A stretch of DNA of 64,000 bases. It comes from Methylonatrum sp040877625 (GTDB lineage Bacteria; Pseudomonadota; Gammaproteobacteria; Nitrococcales; Aquisalimonadaceae). The notes below the pieces were generated by a model. It did no database searches. It was not told the DNA's origin and saw only the letters and a list, made by a program, of their open reading frames with translations. The position numbers and the translations under genes are program-made. The DNA lies in assembly GCA_040877625.1 (NCBI GenBank), contig JBBDNK010000011.1:62001-126000 (forward strand), written 5' to 3'. Position 1 is the first letter of the stretch. Every line of letters starts with the position of its first letter. Positions 9,674 to 17,996 of this stretch are shown here, in pieces.

Positions 9674-10984
9674 CTACCAGAGGCTATTGCCGAACCAGTG
9701 GGCGGTGAGGACCGTGGTGGTGCCCCGGTGGAGGTCGAGGTTCTGTTCGCTGCCGCCAACCACCCGACCGGCGTTGTCTAGGAGCTCCATCCGCAGAACG
9801 TGCCGCCCGGGCGGCACCTGCATCCGGGCCAGGTGCAGTCGATCAGGCAGGGTGCGCCAGGTGCGCGTATCGGCATTTTCCAGAAAGGTACCCACGAGAT
9901 TCACCAACAGCGCCAAGCCCTGGTTGTCCCGCTCCACGCGTCGGGTCATCTCGTTTCTGGCCACGTTTCGAGTCACCGCCCGCGCGAGCAGGCCCGGTAT
10001 CTGAGCGGATAGCCAGGCGTCGGCCGCCGCGGAAACATCTTCCACGGCATCACCATCCGTCTGCACCCCGTCCGCCACCAGCCTGATTCGGGACAAACGG
10101 GTAGGCCTGGCCTCCAGTGCGGGCAATGAAACACGGATCAGACGGTTCTCGCTTGGATGCCCGATCACCACGGACTCCTCCCGCAACCGCGGGGCGAAGC
10201 CGTCATGCACCACCAGCACCACCGTGGCCCGGTCCGGGCGCGTATCCAGTGCCGCCCACTCCTGAATACCAAAGGTCTCGGCGTAACTGTTCCGTTCCTC
10301 GATCAGCTCGAGATAATCCGTCAAGCGCAGCAAGCTGTATTGCAGATCACGCGGTATCGGTTGGCGGTATTGCGTGTAGCTTTCGTAGGCCTTGCGATAG
10401 GCGATCAGCGCGTCGCTCCAGTCTTCATTGGCCTCGAAAATCAACCCGCTGATATAGCGCGGAAAGGCATCACCTCCGTGCGGAGCGCGATGATTGGCGG
10501 GGTCAACGCGGCGCAGACCGAGATCGATCTGCAAGGCCTCCACCCGTGCCTCTTCAAGCCGCCCCGCTTGCAGGAAATTGAGCGCCTGATACGCGTGCAG
10601 AAGCAGGTGCTCATGAACCGGAGGCTTGTAACTGCCGCTGTCTTCGGCAATGGCCCAGGTGGCCAGACTCTCACTGATGCTGATGGGTTGCAGTTGTCCG
10701 ATCGCGGTTTTCGCCTGCTCGAACGCCGCGATGCTGCCGTCGATGTCACCGGCCATGCGCAGCAGCATGCCCCGGTTGAGCAGATACAGGGCCTGATTCC
10801 GCCCGGAGGCCGCCAATGGCTCGAGCGCGGTCAACGCCTGCTCGGTACGGCCCTGCTGCAATTCGGCATCGACGCGATCGAACAGGGCACCGCGACTGGC
10901 ACAGCCGGACACGGCAAGCGCCAGCAGCACCACCCCGCAGGCGCGCGCCGGCCGACGCAGTTCCCCATGCAACCAGGATCTCAT
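9674..10984 (-). CDS. COG3014-type outer-membrane lipoprotein
   Basis: A 436-residue lipoprotein of the uncharacterised COG3014 group. The N-terminus has a signal sequence with lipobox AVSGC (Cys at about 28). Residues about 35-250 look like TPR-type helical repeats (VDAELQQGRTEQALTALEPL, LYLLNRGMLLRMAGDIDGSI). The C-terminal third looks beta-rich and ends near PGRHVLRMELLDNAGRVVGGS. It starts 23 bp after the LpoB-like gene. In other proteobacteria, as I recall, COG3014 and LpoB-like genes are neighbours, so a shared role at the outer-membrane/peptidoglycan interface is plausible but unproven. No clear ribosome-binding site is seen. Confidence 0.8.
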   Translation of the reverse strand: MRSWLHGELRRPARACGVVLLALAVSGCASRGALFDRVDAELQQGRTEQALTALEPLAASGRNQALYLLNRGMLLRMAGDIDGSIAAFEQAKTAIGQLQPISISESLATWAIAEDSGSYKPPVHEHLLLHAYQALNFLQAGRLEEARVEALQIDLGLRRVDPANHRAPHGGDAFPRYISGLIFEANEDWSDALIAYRKAYESYTQYRQPIPRDLQYSLLRLTDYLELIEERNSYAETFGIQEWAALDTRPDRATVVLVVHDGFAPRLREESVVIGHPSENRLIRVSLPALEARPTRLSRIRLVADGVQTDGDAVEDVSAAADAWLSAQIPGLLARAVTRNVARNEMTRRVERDNQGLALLVNLVGTFLENADTRTWRTLPDRLHLARMQVPPGRHVLRMELLDNAGRVVGGSEQNLDLHRGTTTVLTAHWFGNSLW

Positions 10985-11007
10985 CGCGACACGACCGCGG
11001 CCGCGGC

Positions 11008-11619
11008 TCAGGACCGGAACAGGCCGCGACGGATCACCTTGCGGATCTGCTTTTGACCAACCCAGACCCGGGTGTTGTCAGCCAGGCTGGTGAGTGCCAG
11101 ATCCACCTGGTAATAGGCCACCTCGGTGCGCCCTTCCGTATCCATGATGGTGTTGATGGTGCCGGTCAGAATATAGTCGGCACCTTCCTCCTGCCCGGCC
11201 TGGCTGCGGGTTTCCTCTCTGACGTTGCCCAACTGATCGGTACGCTCGTCGCGAATGGCGTCGCGCTCCGATCCGCTGGCCACGAAGGTGACCCGGCCGG
11301 AGTTGATGAGCTCTCGCTCGATATCGCGAATGAAGGTATTGACGTTGATATGTTCGTGGCTGAGGTTGCGAACCTGTCCGACGATCACGGTGGGGTTGTT
11401 GCCGGCTCTGCCCTGATGCCGGTCGATCCAGCCGCGGCTGATCATGTCCTCGATCATCTCGCTGGAGACCAGTCTTGAATCAGTGTCATTCCAGCGGCCA
11501 CTGATGTCCTGCTCCTCCTCCATCCCGATCCGGTCCACCTGCGTGGCGCAGCCGGCCAGTACCAGCATCATGGCGACCATTATCGTGGCCAGTCCGTTTA
11601 CACGCGTTGCAATCATCAT
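11008..11619 (-). CDS. LpoB-like lipoprotein (putative penicillin-binding protein activator)
   Basis: The 203 residues resemble the COG3417/LpoB family, whose E. coli member reaches from the outer membrane through the peptidoglycan to activate PBP1b. A signal peptide ends in lipobox LVLAGC (Cys about 24). The mature part has the LpoB-type core SSEMIEDMISRGWID, PTVIVGQVRNLSHEHIN, and INTIMDTEGRTEVAYYQVDLALTSLADNTRVWVGQKQIRKVIRRG at the end. GGGAGG lies nine bases before the first of two tandem ATGs. It is the first gene of a two-gene operon with the COG3014 lipoprotein. Confidence 0.85.
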   Translation of the reverse strand: MMIATRVNGLATIMVAMMLVLAGCATQVDRIGMEEEQDISGRWNDTDSRLVSSEMIEDMISRGWIDRHQGRAGNNPTVIVGQVRNLSHEHINVNTFIRDIERELINSGRVTFVASGSERDAIRDERTDQLGNVREETRSQAGQEEGADYILTGTINTIMDTEGRTEVAYYQVDLALTSLADNTRVWVGQKQIRKVIRRGLFRS

Positions 11620-11923
11620 CCTTACAGCCCTCCCGGACCTATTTCGTTTGTCTTGGATTGACCCGGCAAACCTATTAACGGTTCCGATCGGCAGAGTCTA
11701 AGGCGTCAGCCGCGAATCCGGAACGATCAGTTTCGCATTCCCCCAGCCGGTTCAGCATGCCCCGCAGATACTGAACCGAAGCTGAATACTTCACCAGCCG
11801 GCAGGTGCAGTTGCCTATCTACAATAGGTAATACGAATCATTCTCATTGACACTCGCAAAAACAACAACTACCCTCGCACTGCCAACCAAATCAATTCGA
11901 ACCAAGTCAGAGGGCATACAATC
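11620..11923. promoter_or_regulatory. Divergent intergenic region between the lpoB-like gene and the TonB receptor gene
   Basis: This 304-bp gap has no ORF that looks real. Its right half holds the receptor promoter region: a palindrome CCTAT-CTACA-ATAGG at 11814-11828 containing a TACAAT that could serve as a -10 element, overlapped by a Fur-box-like site. Nothing recognisable is seen in 11640-11800, which presumably includes the promoter of the lpoB-like operon. Confidence 0.5.
11827..11845 (+). promoter_or_regulatory. Fur-box-like operator upstream of the TonB-dependent receptor
   Basis: The 19 bases GGTAATACGAATCATTCTC match the classical 19-bp Fur consensus at 14 positions, including the full ATCATT core. 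The site sits about 80 bp before the receptor ATG, next to a possible -10 (TACAAT, 11820-11825). It therefore suggests iron repression of the receptor. This is inferred from sequence only. Confidence 0.6.
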
Positions 11924-14206
11924 ATGTCAAAAACCGACCTGCCTCGCCGCCTCGGGGGTATCGGGGGGATCGTGCTGCTGGCCTGTGCCGGCGCAACCGG
12001 CAAAGTCCTGGCACAGGAGACGGAAAGCGGTTCATCCAGCCGGGCGCTGGAACGCATCACCATCACCGGTGACCCTGACCGCATTCAGGAAATACCGGGC
12101 TCCGCGCAATCTCTGGACAGGGAACAGCTCGACCGCTTCAGTCACGGGGATGCCCACCGTGTGCTACGGCAGATTCCAGGCATCAACATCCAGGAGGAAG
12201 AAGGCTTCGGACTGTTCCCGAATATCGGCATGCGCGGTGGGCGCGTGGAACGCAATACGCGCATTACCGTCATGGAGGACGGCGTACTGATCGCGCCGGC
12301 ACCCTACTCCGCTCCCGCCGCCTATTATTTCCCGCCCATCGGGCGTATGGACAGCGTGGAAGTGCGCAAGGGCTCCAGCTCCATCAAGTACGGTCCGTAT
12401 ACGACCTCCGGCGCGCTCAACATGCTCTCCACGCCGATTCCCACGGAGAATTTCGCAGCCAAGGCAGATGTCCTTTTCGGTAGCAACAACGGCCGGCGCA
12501 ACCATGTCTGGCTCGGCGGCAGCGACGACCAGTGGGGCTGGCTGGTGGAGGGGTACACCCAGTCCAGCGACGGCTTCAAGGACCTGGATACCCCCAGGCG
12601 CTCGGGCAATAACATGCCCGACGACAATACCGGTTTCGATCAACGCAGTCTGATGGGCAAACTGCGCTGGAACACGGCACCCACGACGCCGGTTTATCAG
12701 GAAGTGGAAGTCAAGGCCGGCGTCAACGACATGAACGCCAACGAAAGCTATCTCGGCCTGACGCTGGATGACTTCCGCGACGATCCCTATCGCCGCTATG
12801 CCGGCTCTGGGGCAGACGCCATCAACACCGAGCACCAGCAATTCCAGCTCCGTCATTACATCGCACCCACCGACAACGTGGACATCACCACGACCGCCTA
12901 TTACAACCAGTTTGCTCGTAACTGGTACAAGCTGGGCAGCGTTCAGAACACGCCGGGGGCGAACAACCGCGGAATCAGCAGCATACTCAGCGATCCGGAC
13001 GACCCGAACAATGCCGGTGCGTTCGACTGGATTACCGGCAACGGCCAGGCCGGCCAGGTCGGCTTCGTCCGCGCCAACAATCGCGAGTACTACTCGAAAG
13101 GCGTTCAGAGCCAGCTCGGTTACCTGTTCAACACCGGTGACATCGCCCACGAACTGGAAGTCGGCCTGCGTTATCACATGGATGAGGAAGACCGCCTGCA
13201 GTGGGAAGACGAATACGAGATGCAGAACGGCTCCATGGTTCTGACCAGCAGGGGCACGCCGGGCTCGCAGACCAATCGCGTGACCGACGCCCGTGCGCTC
13301 GCCGCCTTTGCCCAGGACACCATGCGCTTCGGCAACTGGACGGTGGTGCCCGGGCTGCGCTACGAGCAGATCCGCATCAAGGAGGAACGCTTCCAGGACG
13401 GTGCCAACCCGGACCGCAGCGTCACCACGGCGACCAACCGCGCCGATTACGACGTACTCATTCCAGGCATTGGCGCCACCTATCAGCTCTCGCCGGAATG
13501 GAGCGTGCTGGCGGGCGTCCACCGCGGATTCGCGCCCACCGGAGCCGGTAGCGACGGAGAGGAGGAACGCAGCACCAACTATGAGGCCGGCTTCCGTTAC
13601 CGCACCGGCAATCTGCGCTCGGAAGCCATTGGCTTCTTCAACAAGTACTCCAACCTCGTAGGCACCTGCACCGCTGCCAGCGGCGGCGGCTGCGATATCG
13701 GCGATACCTTCAGTGGCGGCAAGGTCGACGTGTACGGCCTGGAAGCACTGGCGCTCTACGATCTCGGCGCGGCTCGCGGGCTGGGCATGAACATTCCGCT
13801 CAGCATTGCCTATACCTGGACGCAGACAGAGTTCAAGGAAGCGGGTGATTTCGGCTATGCCCCCTGGGGCGACGTGCAGCGGGGCGATGAACTGCCGCAG
13901 GTGCCCGAGCATCAGATCACTGCCAGCGCCGGCGTGATCAACGGGCCGTGGGCAGGCAATGTGGCCGTCAACTACGTGGCCGCCGCCCGCGCCACCGCGG
14001 GCAGCGGCTCCATTCCCAGAGACGACAAGCTGGAATCCCGGGTGCTCGTGGATGTTGCCGGTGAATATGCATTTACCGACAACGTCAAGGCTTTTGGCAG
14101 CGTCGAAAATCTGCTGGATGAAGAGTACGTGGCGGGCTGGCGTCCAGCCGGTGCGCGGCCGGGCATGCCGCGCACATTCTGGGCCGGTATGAAAGTGCGT
14201 TACTGA
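11924..14206 (+). CDS. TonB-dependent outer-membrane receptor, FecA-like
   Basis: This 760-residue outer-membrane receptor probably imports a ferric chelate using TonB energy. It has a signal peptide (to about residue 30, AKVLAQ-like cleavage), a possible TonB box ERITITG, and a plug domain (about 50-165). Plug motifs are VLRQIPGINIQEEEGFGLFPNIGMRG and EDGVLIAPAPYSAPA, the latter recalling ferric-citrate-type receptors. A beta-barrel follows to the C-terminal GMKVRY. No FecI/FecR regulator pair flanks it, so regulation is more likely through the Fur-like site upstream. GAGGG precedes the ATG. Substrate is not determinable from sequence. Confidence 0.9.
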   Translation: MSKTDLPRRLGGIGGIVLLACAGATGKVLAQETESGSSSRALERITITGDPDRIQEIPGSAQSLDREQLDRFSHGDAHRVLRQIPGINIQEEEGFGLFPNIGMRGGRVERNTRITVMEDGVLIAPAPYSAPAAYYFPPIGRMDSVEVRKGSSSIKYGPYTTSGALNMLSTPIPTENFAAKADVLFGSNNGRRNHVWLGGSDDQWGWLVEGYTQSSDGFKDLDTPRRSGNNMPDDNTGFDQRSLMGKLRWNTAPTTPVYQEVEVKAGVNDMNANESYLGLTLDDFRDDPYRRYAGSGADAINTEHQQFQLRHYIAPTDNVDITTTAYYNQFARNWYKLGSVQNTPGANNRGISSILSDPDDPNNAGAFDWITGNGQAGQVGFVRANNREYYSKGVQSQLGYLFNTGDIAHELEVGLRYHMDEEDRLQWEDEYEMQNGSMVLTSRGTPGSQTNRVTDARALAAFAQDTMRFGNWTVVPGLRYEQIRIKEERFQDGANPDRSVTTATNRADYDVLIPGIGATYQLSPEWSVLAGVHRGFAPTGAGSDGEEERSTNYEAGFRYRTGNLRSEAIGFFNKYSNLVGTCTAASGGGCDIGDTFSGGKVDVYGLEALALYDLGAARGLGMNIPLSIAYTWTQTEFKEAGDFGYAPWGDVQRGDELPQVPEHQITASAGVINGPWAGNVAVNYVAAARATAGSGSIPRDDKLESRVLVDVAGEYAFTDNVKAFGSVENLLDEEYVAGWRPAGARPGMPRTFWAGMKVRY

Positions 14207-14261
14207 CCGACTCGTCCCTCCCGACGTGTCGTAATGACCGGGGCTCCCTCCCCGCATTTCA

Positions 14262-14290
14262 GCCGCATGCCCTGCATGCGGCTTTTTTTT
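14262..14290 (+). terminator. Rho-independent terminator of the TonB receptor gene
   Basis: A perfect 9-bp stem GCCGCATGC / GCATGCGGC with loop CCT (14262-14282) is followed at once by eight T residues (14283-14290). It terminates plus-strand transcription only. The T run overlaps the TAA of zapG on the other strand. Confidence 0.93.
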
Positions 14291-14879
14291 ATCGCTCGCC
14301 CTTGCCCGTATCCCGACGCTCGGTGCTGGTATCCGCCGATCCATCCACCGCCTTCTCCGAGTCAAGGGGCGCCGAGCGCTCTTCCGGTTCCGCCTCCGCG
14401 CTTGCTTGCGCTCCTGTCGGGTCCGTGGAGGACGATTCCGGCGGTGGTGGCTCGGCCTCGGTCGGGTCGGCCGACGCCGGTTCAGGGTCGGGCGCCGGCG
14501 GCGCGGTTTTCTCCTCCTGCGCGGCATCGGCGTCCGGCGTTCCTCCGGCGGCGTCGGTATCCAGTCTCTCCTGCAATTGCCGCTTTTCGGGACGGGCGGA
14601 AAGCAGAGTCGCGTCCGGCCCCAGCCCGAGACGCTGGGAGCCGGCCGCCAGGTGTTCATACAGTGCCCGGTACCCGCCCGTGACCTCATTGAACAGATGT
14701 GCGGTTTTCTCGAAATGGGTATTGACCTCTTCCCGATACGTGCGCAGCTCCGTCCTCGCCGCGTCACGCTCGCGTTCCATGTCCCGAAGTCGCTCGGTAC
14801 GAGGTGCCATGTAGCGGCCGGCAAAGAACGCGACGGCGATCGCAACCAGCAGAACGAGCAGCCAGATCACAGTGGACAT
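14289..14879 (-). CDS. zapG: ZapG/YhcB (DUF1043) division-associated membrane protein with acidic tail
   Basis: YhcB/ZapG is an inner-membrane protein of gammaproteobacteria that links cell division, envelope synthesis and shape. A single N-terminal membrane helix (about residues 3-23) is followed by a coiled coil (25-60) and the family signature VNTHFEKTAHLFNEVTGGYRALYEHLA at about 53-79. E. coli YhcB has 132 residues. Here the protein has 196, extended by about 90 residues rich in Pro, Glu, Ala, Asp and Ser that look disordered. GGAG lies seven bases before the ATG. It is convergent with the TonB receptor gene. Confidence 0.9.
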   Translation of the reverse strand: MSTVIWLLVLLVAIAVAFFAGRYMAPRTERLRDMERERDAARTELRTYREEVNTHFEKTAHLFNEVTGGYRALYEHLAAGSQRLGLGPDATLLSARPEKRQLQERLDTDAAGGTPDADAAQEEKTAPPAPDPEPASADPTEAEPPPPESSSTDPTGAQASAEAEPEERSAPLDSEKAVDGSADTSTERRDTGKGER

Positions 14880-15022
14880 ATCCTTTCTCCATGCAACGAA
14901 GAGCCACGCGCCAGCACCACCGCGCGACTATCACCAATAACGGCCCGGCCTGTATTCGTCAACCGGCTTGAGCCATACCGGCACATTGGCCCATGCTGGG
15001 CGCGCCAAGAGAGGACATCACG

Positions 15023-15613
15023 ATGGACGATTCCGTCATCCGAGCCATGGCCCGCTGGCCGAACGTGCCCGCGGTATTCGGTTACCTGGCACTGGATGCA
15101 CGTGGCCGGTGGCTCCTGAACGGCCGCCCGCTGGATCACGAACAAACAGTGAACTTTATCAACCGCAATTACGGCCACGACGACCATGGCCGCTGGTACT
15201 TTCAGAATGGGCCGCAGCGGGTTTATATCGCGCTCGCCTGTACGCCGTGGGTGTACCGCCTTCGCGATGACCGCCTTGACACGCACACCGGTGTGGTCGC
15301 CGGCACGGTCAGCGCCGCATGGCTTGACGAGCAGGGTCGGCTACTGCTGTACACCGATCAGGGCATCGGACTTCTGCACGACCAGGACCTCCCCGAGGCA
15401 GTTGATCGTCTGACCGATCTCAACGGCAATCGCATGGATGAAGAGCAGGTACTGAACGCACTGGAACAGCTGCACAGCGGCGGCGCGGACCTGTACCTGC
15501 ATCTAGGCACGGCGCCGGTCCCTCTGGCATCGATCCGCAGCGATTCGCTGGCCGCACGCTTCCACTTTCAGCCCCAGCCCACGCCTCAGCCGGAGGAGAT
15601 CGGGGAGAGGTAG
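15023..15613 (+). CDS. Conserved protein of unknown function (DUF2944/DUF2946-like guess)
   Basis: I do not firmly recognise this 196-residue protein; it recalls proteobacterial proteins filed under DUF2944/DUF2946-type names, but that is uncertain. Visible features are MARWPNVPAVFGYLALDARGRW at the N-terminus, a strongly conserved-looking FINRNYGHDDHGRWYFQNGPQRVY at about residues 44-67, and a Pro/Gln-rich C-terminus. It has no signal peptide or membrane segment, so it is probably cytosolic. The ATG at 15023 is preceded by AGAGGA at eight bases; an upstream in-frame ATG (14993) lacks such a site. It converges with the next gene, four bases apart. Confidence 0.75.
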   Translation: MDDSVIRAMARWPNVPAVFGYLALDARGRWLLNGRPLDHEQTVNFINRNYGHDDHGRWYFQNGPQRVYIALACTPWVYRLRDDRLDTHTGVVAGTVSAAWLDEQGRLLLYTDQGIGLLHDQDLPEAVDRLTDLNGNRMDEEQVLNALEQLHSGGADLYLHLGTAPVPLASIRSDSLAARFHFQPQPTPQPEEIGER

Positions 15614-15617
15614 TGTC

Positions 15618-16055
15618 CTATCGCCTCCAGGTTACGTGCCTGCGGTACTCGTACAGGAAGGCGTCGATCAACTGGTCCTTGTCATAGGACGTTACATCAT
15701 GCAGCCGCGAACCTTCCCGAACCAGCGCCTCGGCACGGCAAACCCTGCCCTGCTCATCCTCAAGCGGGATGATCGGAAAGGCCGAGTCCATTCGACGGTA
15801 TGCCCGGATCTTGATCGCGAAATAGAACTCTTCCTCGTCCTTGTAGATCACGGCGATCTCAGACGAATTACGGCCGAACTGCAGATCCACCGAACGGCCG
15901 TGTCCCTCCAGCGCCGACTTCAGCTCCTCGAAAGCGGGCCGGACGACATCCTGCAGGTACTGCCGTACGCGTTGGCGGGAGTCGTCGTCCTTCTGATCTT
16001 CCGCCTTGCTCACTTCACGGAACATCTCGTCCAGGGTCTTGCGCCAGTTAGCCAT
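15618..16055 (-). CDS. Hypothetical protein, 145 residues
   Basis: A small, charged, probably cytosolic protein that I cannot assign to a family. The N-terminal half is helical and polar (MANWRKTLDEMFREVSKAEDQ). The centre reads EIAVIYKDEEEFYFAIKIRAYRRMDSAFP, which looks like a beta-sheet segment, and the C-terminus is YDKDQLIDAFLYEYRRHVTWRR. GGAG lies seven bases before the ATG, supporting expression. It lies 35 bp upstream of the end of the BCCT transporter gene on the same strand, but nothing suggests a functional link. Confidence 0.75.
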   Translation of the reverse strand: MANWRKTLDEMFREVSKAEDQKDDDSRQRVRQYLQDVVRPAFEELKSALEGHGRSVDLQFGRNSSEIAVIYKDEEEFYFAIKIRAYRRMDSAFPIIPLEDEQGRVCRAEALVREGSRLHDVTSYDKDQLIDAFLYEYRRHVTWRR

Positions 16056-16090
16056 AGTCCGGCTCCGTTATCTCGCCTGTGTACCCACGT

Positions 16091-17659
16091 TCAGCTGTTG
16101 GCATCCGGCCGGGCACTGCCATACCGCTTCGGCATGCGACCCTCCTTGAAGGGCTCCGACTGCAATGCTCTGTGCAGGCTGTAGCACATGACCAGCATCA
16201 CCACGGTAAAGGGCAGCGCGGTAATGATCGACGCCGCCTGAAGTGCGGTCAGACCGCCGGCAAGAAGCAGTATCACCGCCACAAGCCCTTCAAGACTCGC
16301 CCAGAAGATTCTCTGTGCCGGGTGGGAATGGGTTTCCCCGCCCGAAGACAGCATGTCGATAACCAGCGACCCCGAGTCAGAGGAGGTCACGAAAAACAGC
16401 ACCACCACCAGTATGGCCACCAGGGAGGTCAAGCCCGCCAGTGGGAAATTCTCCAGCAGCGCAAACATCGCGACCTCACTGCCGCCGTCATTCATGGCCG
16501 CCAGGATACCGCCTGTACCGGCCATCTCCAGGTTCAGTGCGCTCGTGCCGAATACGCTCATCCAGACGAAGGTCAGCAGCACCGGCACGAACAACACACC
16601 GATAACAAATTCACGAATGGTTCGGCCGCGCGACACGCGGGCGATGAACATGCCCACGAACGGCGACCAGGAGATCCACCATGCCCAGTAGAACAGTGTC
16701 CAGCCCTGCAGCCAGCCGTCATCACCCAGGCCGAAGGCGTTTATCCAGAACGTGGTTTCTATCAGGTCCTGGACGTAGGTGCCGGTCGTTTGCGCAAACG
16801 TATTCAGAATCAGCACCGTCGGCCCGACGATGAACACGAACAGCAGCAATGACACCGCCATGACCATATTGATCTCGGACAATCGCTTGATGCCCTTGTC
16901 CAGCCCCAGCAGCAGGGAGGCCGTCGCCATGCCGGTAATCACAATCACCAGCGCAATCTGCAGGGGGACACTGCTCGAAGGTATGCTGTCAAAGAGATAG
17001 CTCAGCCCGCCGTTGACCTGCATCACGCCGAAGCCGAGCGAGGTGGCAATACCGAATAGCGTGCCGAAAATCGCCAGAATATCGATGACATGCCCAATGG
17101 GGCCGTAGATCCGCTCGCCGAATAACGGAAAGAACGCGGAGCGCAACGTCAGCGGCATCCGGCGGCGGAAGTGAAAGTACGCAAGAGATACACCGACCAC
17201 GATATAGATGGCCCAGGCATGCATGCCCCAGTGATAGAACGTCAGCCGCATGGCGTCCCTGGCCGCCTCCGGAGTCTCGCCGTCCATCATCGGCGGCGAA
17301 GCGTAGTGCCACATGGGCTCCGCGACGCTGAAGAACAGCAAGCCGATACCCATGCCGGCGCTGAACAGCATGGCGAACCAGGAAAGATAGGTGTAATCGG
17401 GGTCATCGTCATTATTGCCGAGTTTCACATTGCCGTAGCGGCTGAAGCACAGGTACAGGATGAACACCAGAAAACCCGCCACCGACAGTAGATAGAACCA
17501 ACCGAAGCGCTCGGCTATGCCATTGCGGGCGGCGACGAACGTCGCCTCGGCGGCCTCGGGGTTGACCGCACCGAAGATCAACAGCATGGCGATAGCCGCC
17601 ACGGAGATGATGAATACCGGCGCGTTGACCTTGAACACGCCCCACTTCAGGATCGCCAT
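16091..17659 (-). CDS. BCCT family betaine/choline/carnitine transporter
   Basis: A 522-residue inner-membrane transporter of the betaine-choline-carnitine family, which uses sodium or proton gradients to import quaternary-ammonium osmolytes or carbon sources. It shows twelve hydrophobic segments, the substrate-site glycine stretch AGMGIGLLFFSVAEPMWHY (about 97-115), and the family signature FYWAWWISWSPFVGMFIARVSRGRTIREF (about 315-343). The GMGIG form resembles the sodium-coupled betaine carrier BetP, but substrate assignment is inference. The C-terminal cytosolic tail is short, unlike osmosensing BetP/BetT. GAGGA precedes the ATG at a long spacing. Confidence 0.92.
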   Translation of the reverse strand: MAILKWGVFKVNAPVFIISVAAIAMLLIFGAVNPEAAEATFVAARNGIAERFGWFYLLSVAGFLVFILYLCFSRYGNVKLGNNDDDPDYTYLSWFAMLFSAGMGIGLLFFSVAEPMWHYASPPMMDGETPEAARDAMRLTFYHWGMHAWAIYIVVGVSLAYFHFRRRMPLTLRSAFFPLFGERIYGPIGHVIDILAIFGTLFGIATSLGFGVMQVNGGLSYLFDSIPSSSVPLQIALVIVITGMATASLLLGLDKGIKRLSEINMVMAVSLLLFVFIVGPTVLILNTFAQTTGTYVQDLIETTFWINAFGLGDDGWLQGWTLFYWAWWISWSPFVGMFIARVSRGRTIREFVIGVLFVPVLLTFVWMSVFGTSALNLEMAGTGGILAAMNDGGSEVAMFALLENFPLAGLTSLVAILVVVLFFVTSSDSGSLVIDMLSSGGETHSHPAQRIFWASLEGLVAVILLLAGGLTALQAASIITALPFTVVMLVMCYSLHRALQSEPFKEGRMPKRYGSARPDANS

Positions 17660-17996
17660 TTAGGTATCTATCCTCACCGCTGCTCTGACAAGTTCCGCCT
17701 GCCCGACGGATCGCCCTACCATAACGGATTATGCCGGCATTTCAATGTTTACAGCGGATCGATCCGTAATGCGGATTTGCCTACTCCATCGAGCACCTTT
17801 GCATTGCGACCGATAAATATGACAGATTCTCTTCTTTCGTTTCGACGATGTAAGCGAAGTAAGAAAACATAGTACACAGACTCATATTCGCGTCTCAGAA
17901 GCTCCTTAATGCCACGACTGAAAACGCTATTTCCACAACACGGGTATCGTGGCGCATCAATTTACTTTGCGTTTATCAGAAAAGGGGATAACACAA
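17660..17996. promoter_or_regulatory. Intergenic region between the BCCT transporter and DcaP-like porin genes
   Basis: This 337-bp divergent gap is richer in A and T than its neighbours toward the porin side and must hold both promoters. I see no credible gene in it. The only compact symmetry is a perfect 12-bp palindrome CGGATCGATCCG at 17755-17766, which might be an operator for the BCCT gene about 95 bp away. I could not assign confident -35/-10 elements. Confidence 0.4.

Noticed and set aside
12164..14845. An 893-codon open frame on the minus strand across the TonB receptor and zapG genes.
   Set aside because: Its product is low-complexity and lacks domains, and the sense strands hold clearly conserved proteins. 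Long antisense frames are common in GC-rich DNA.
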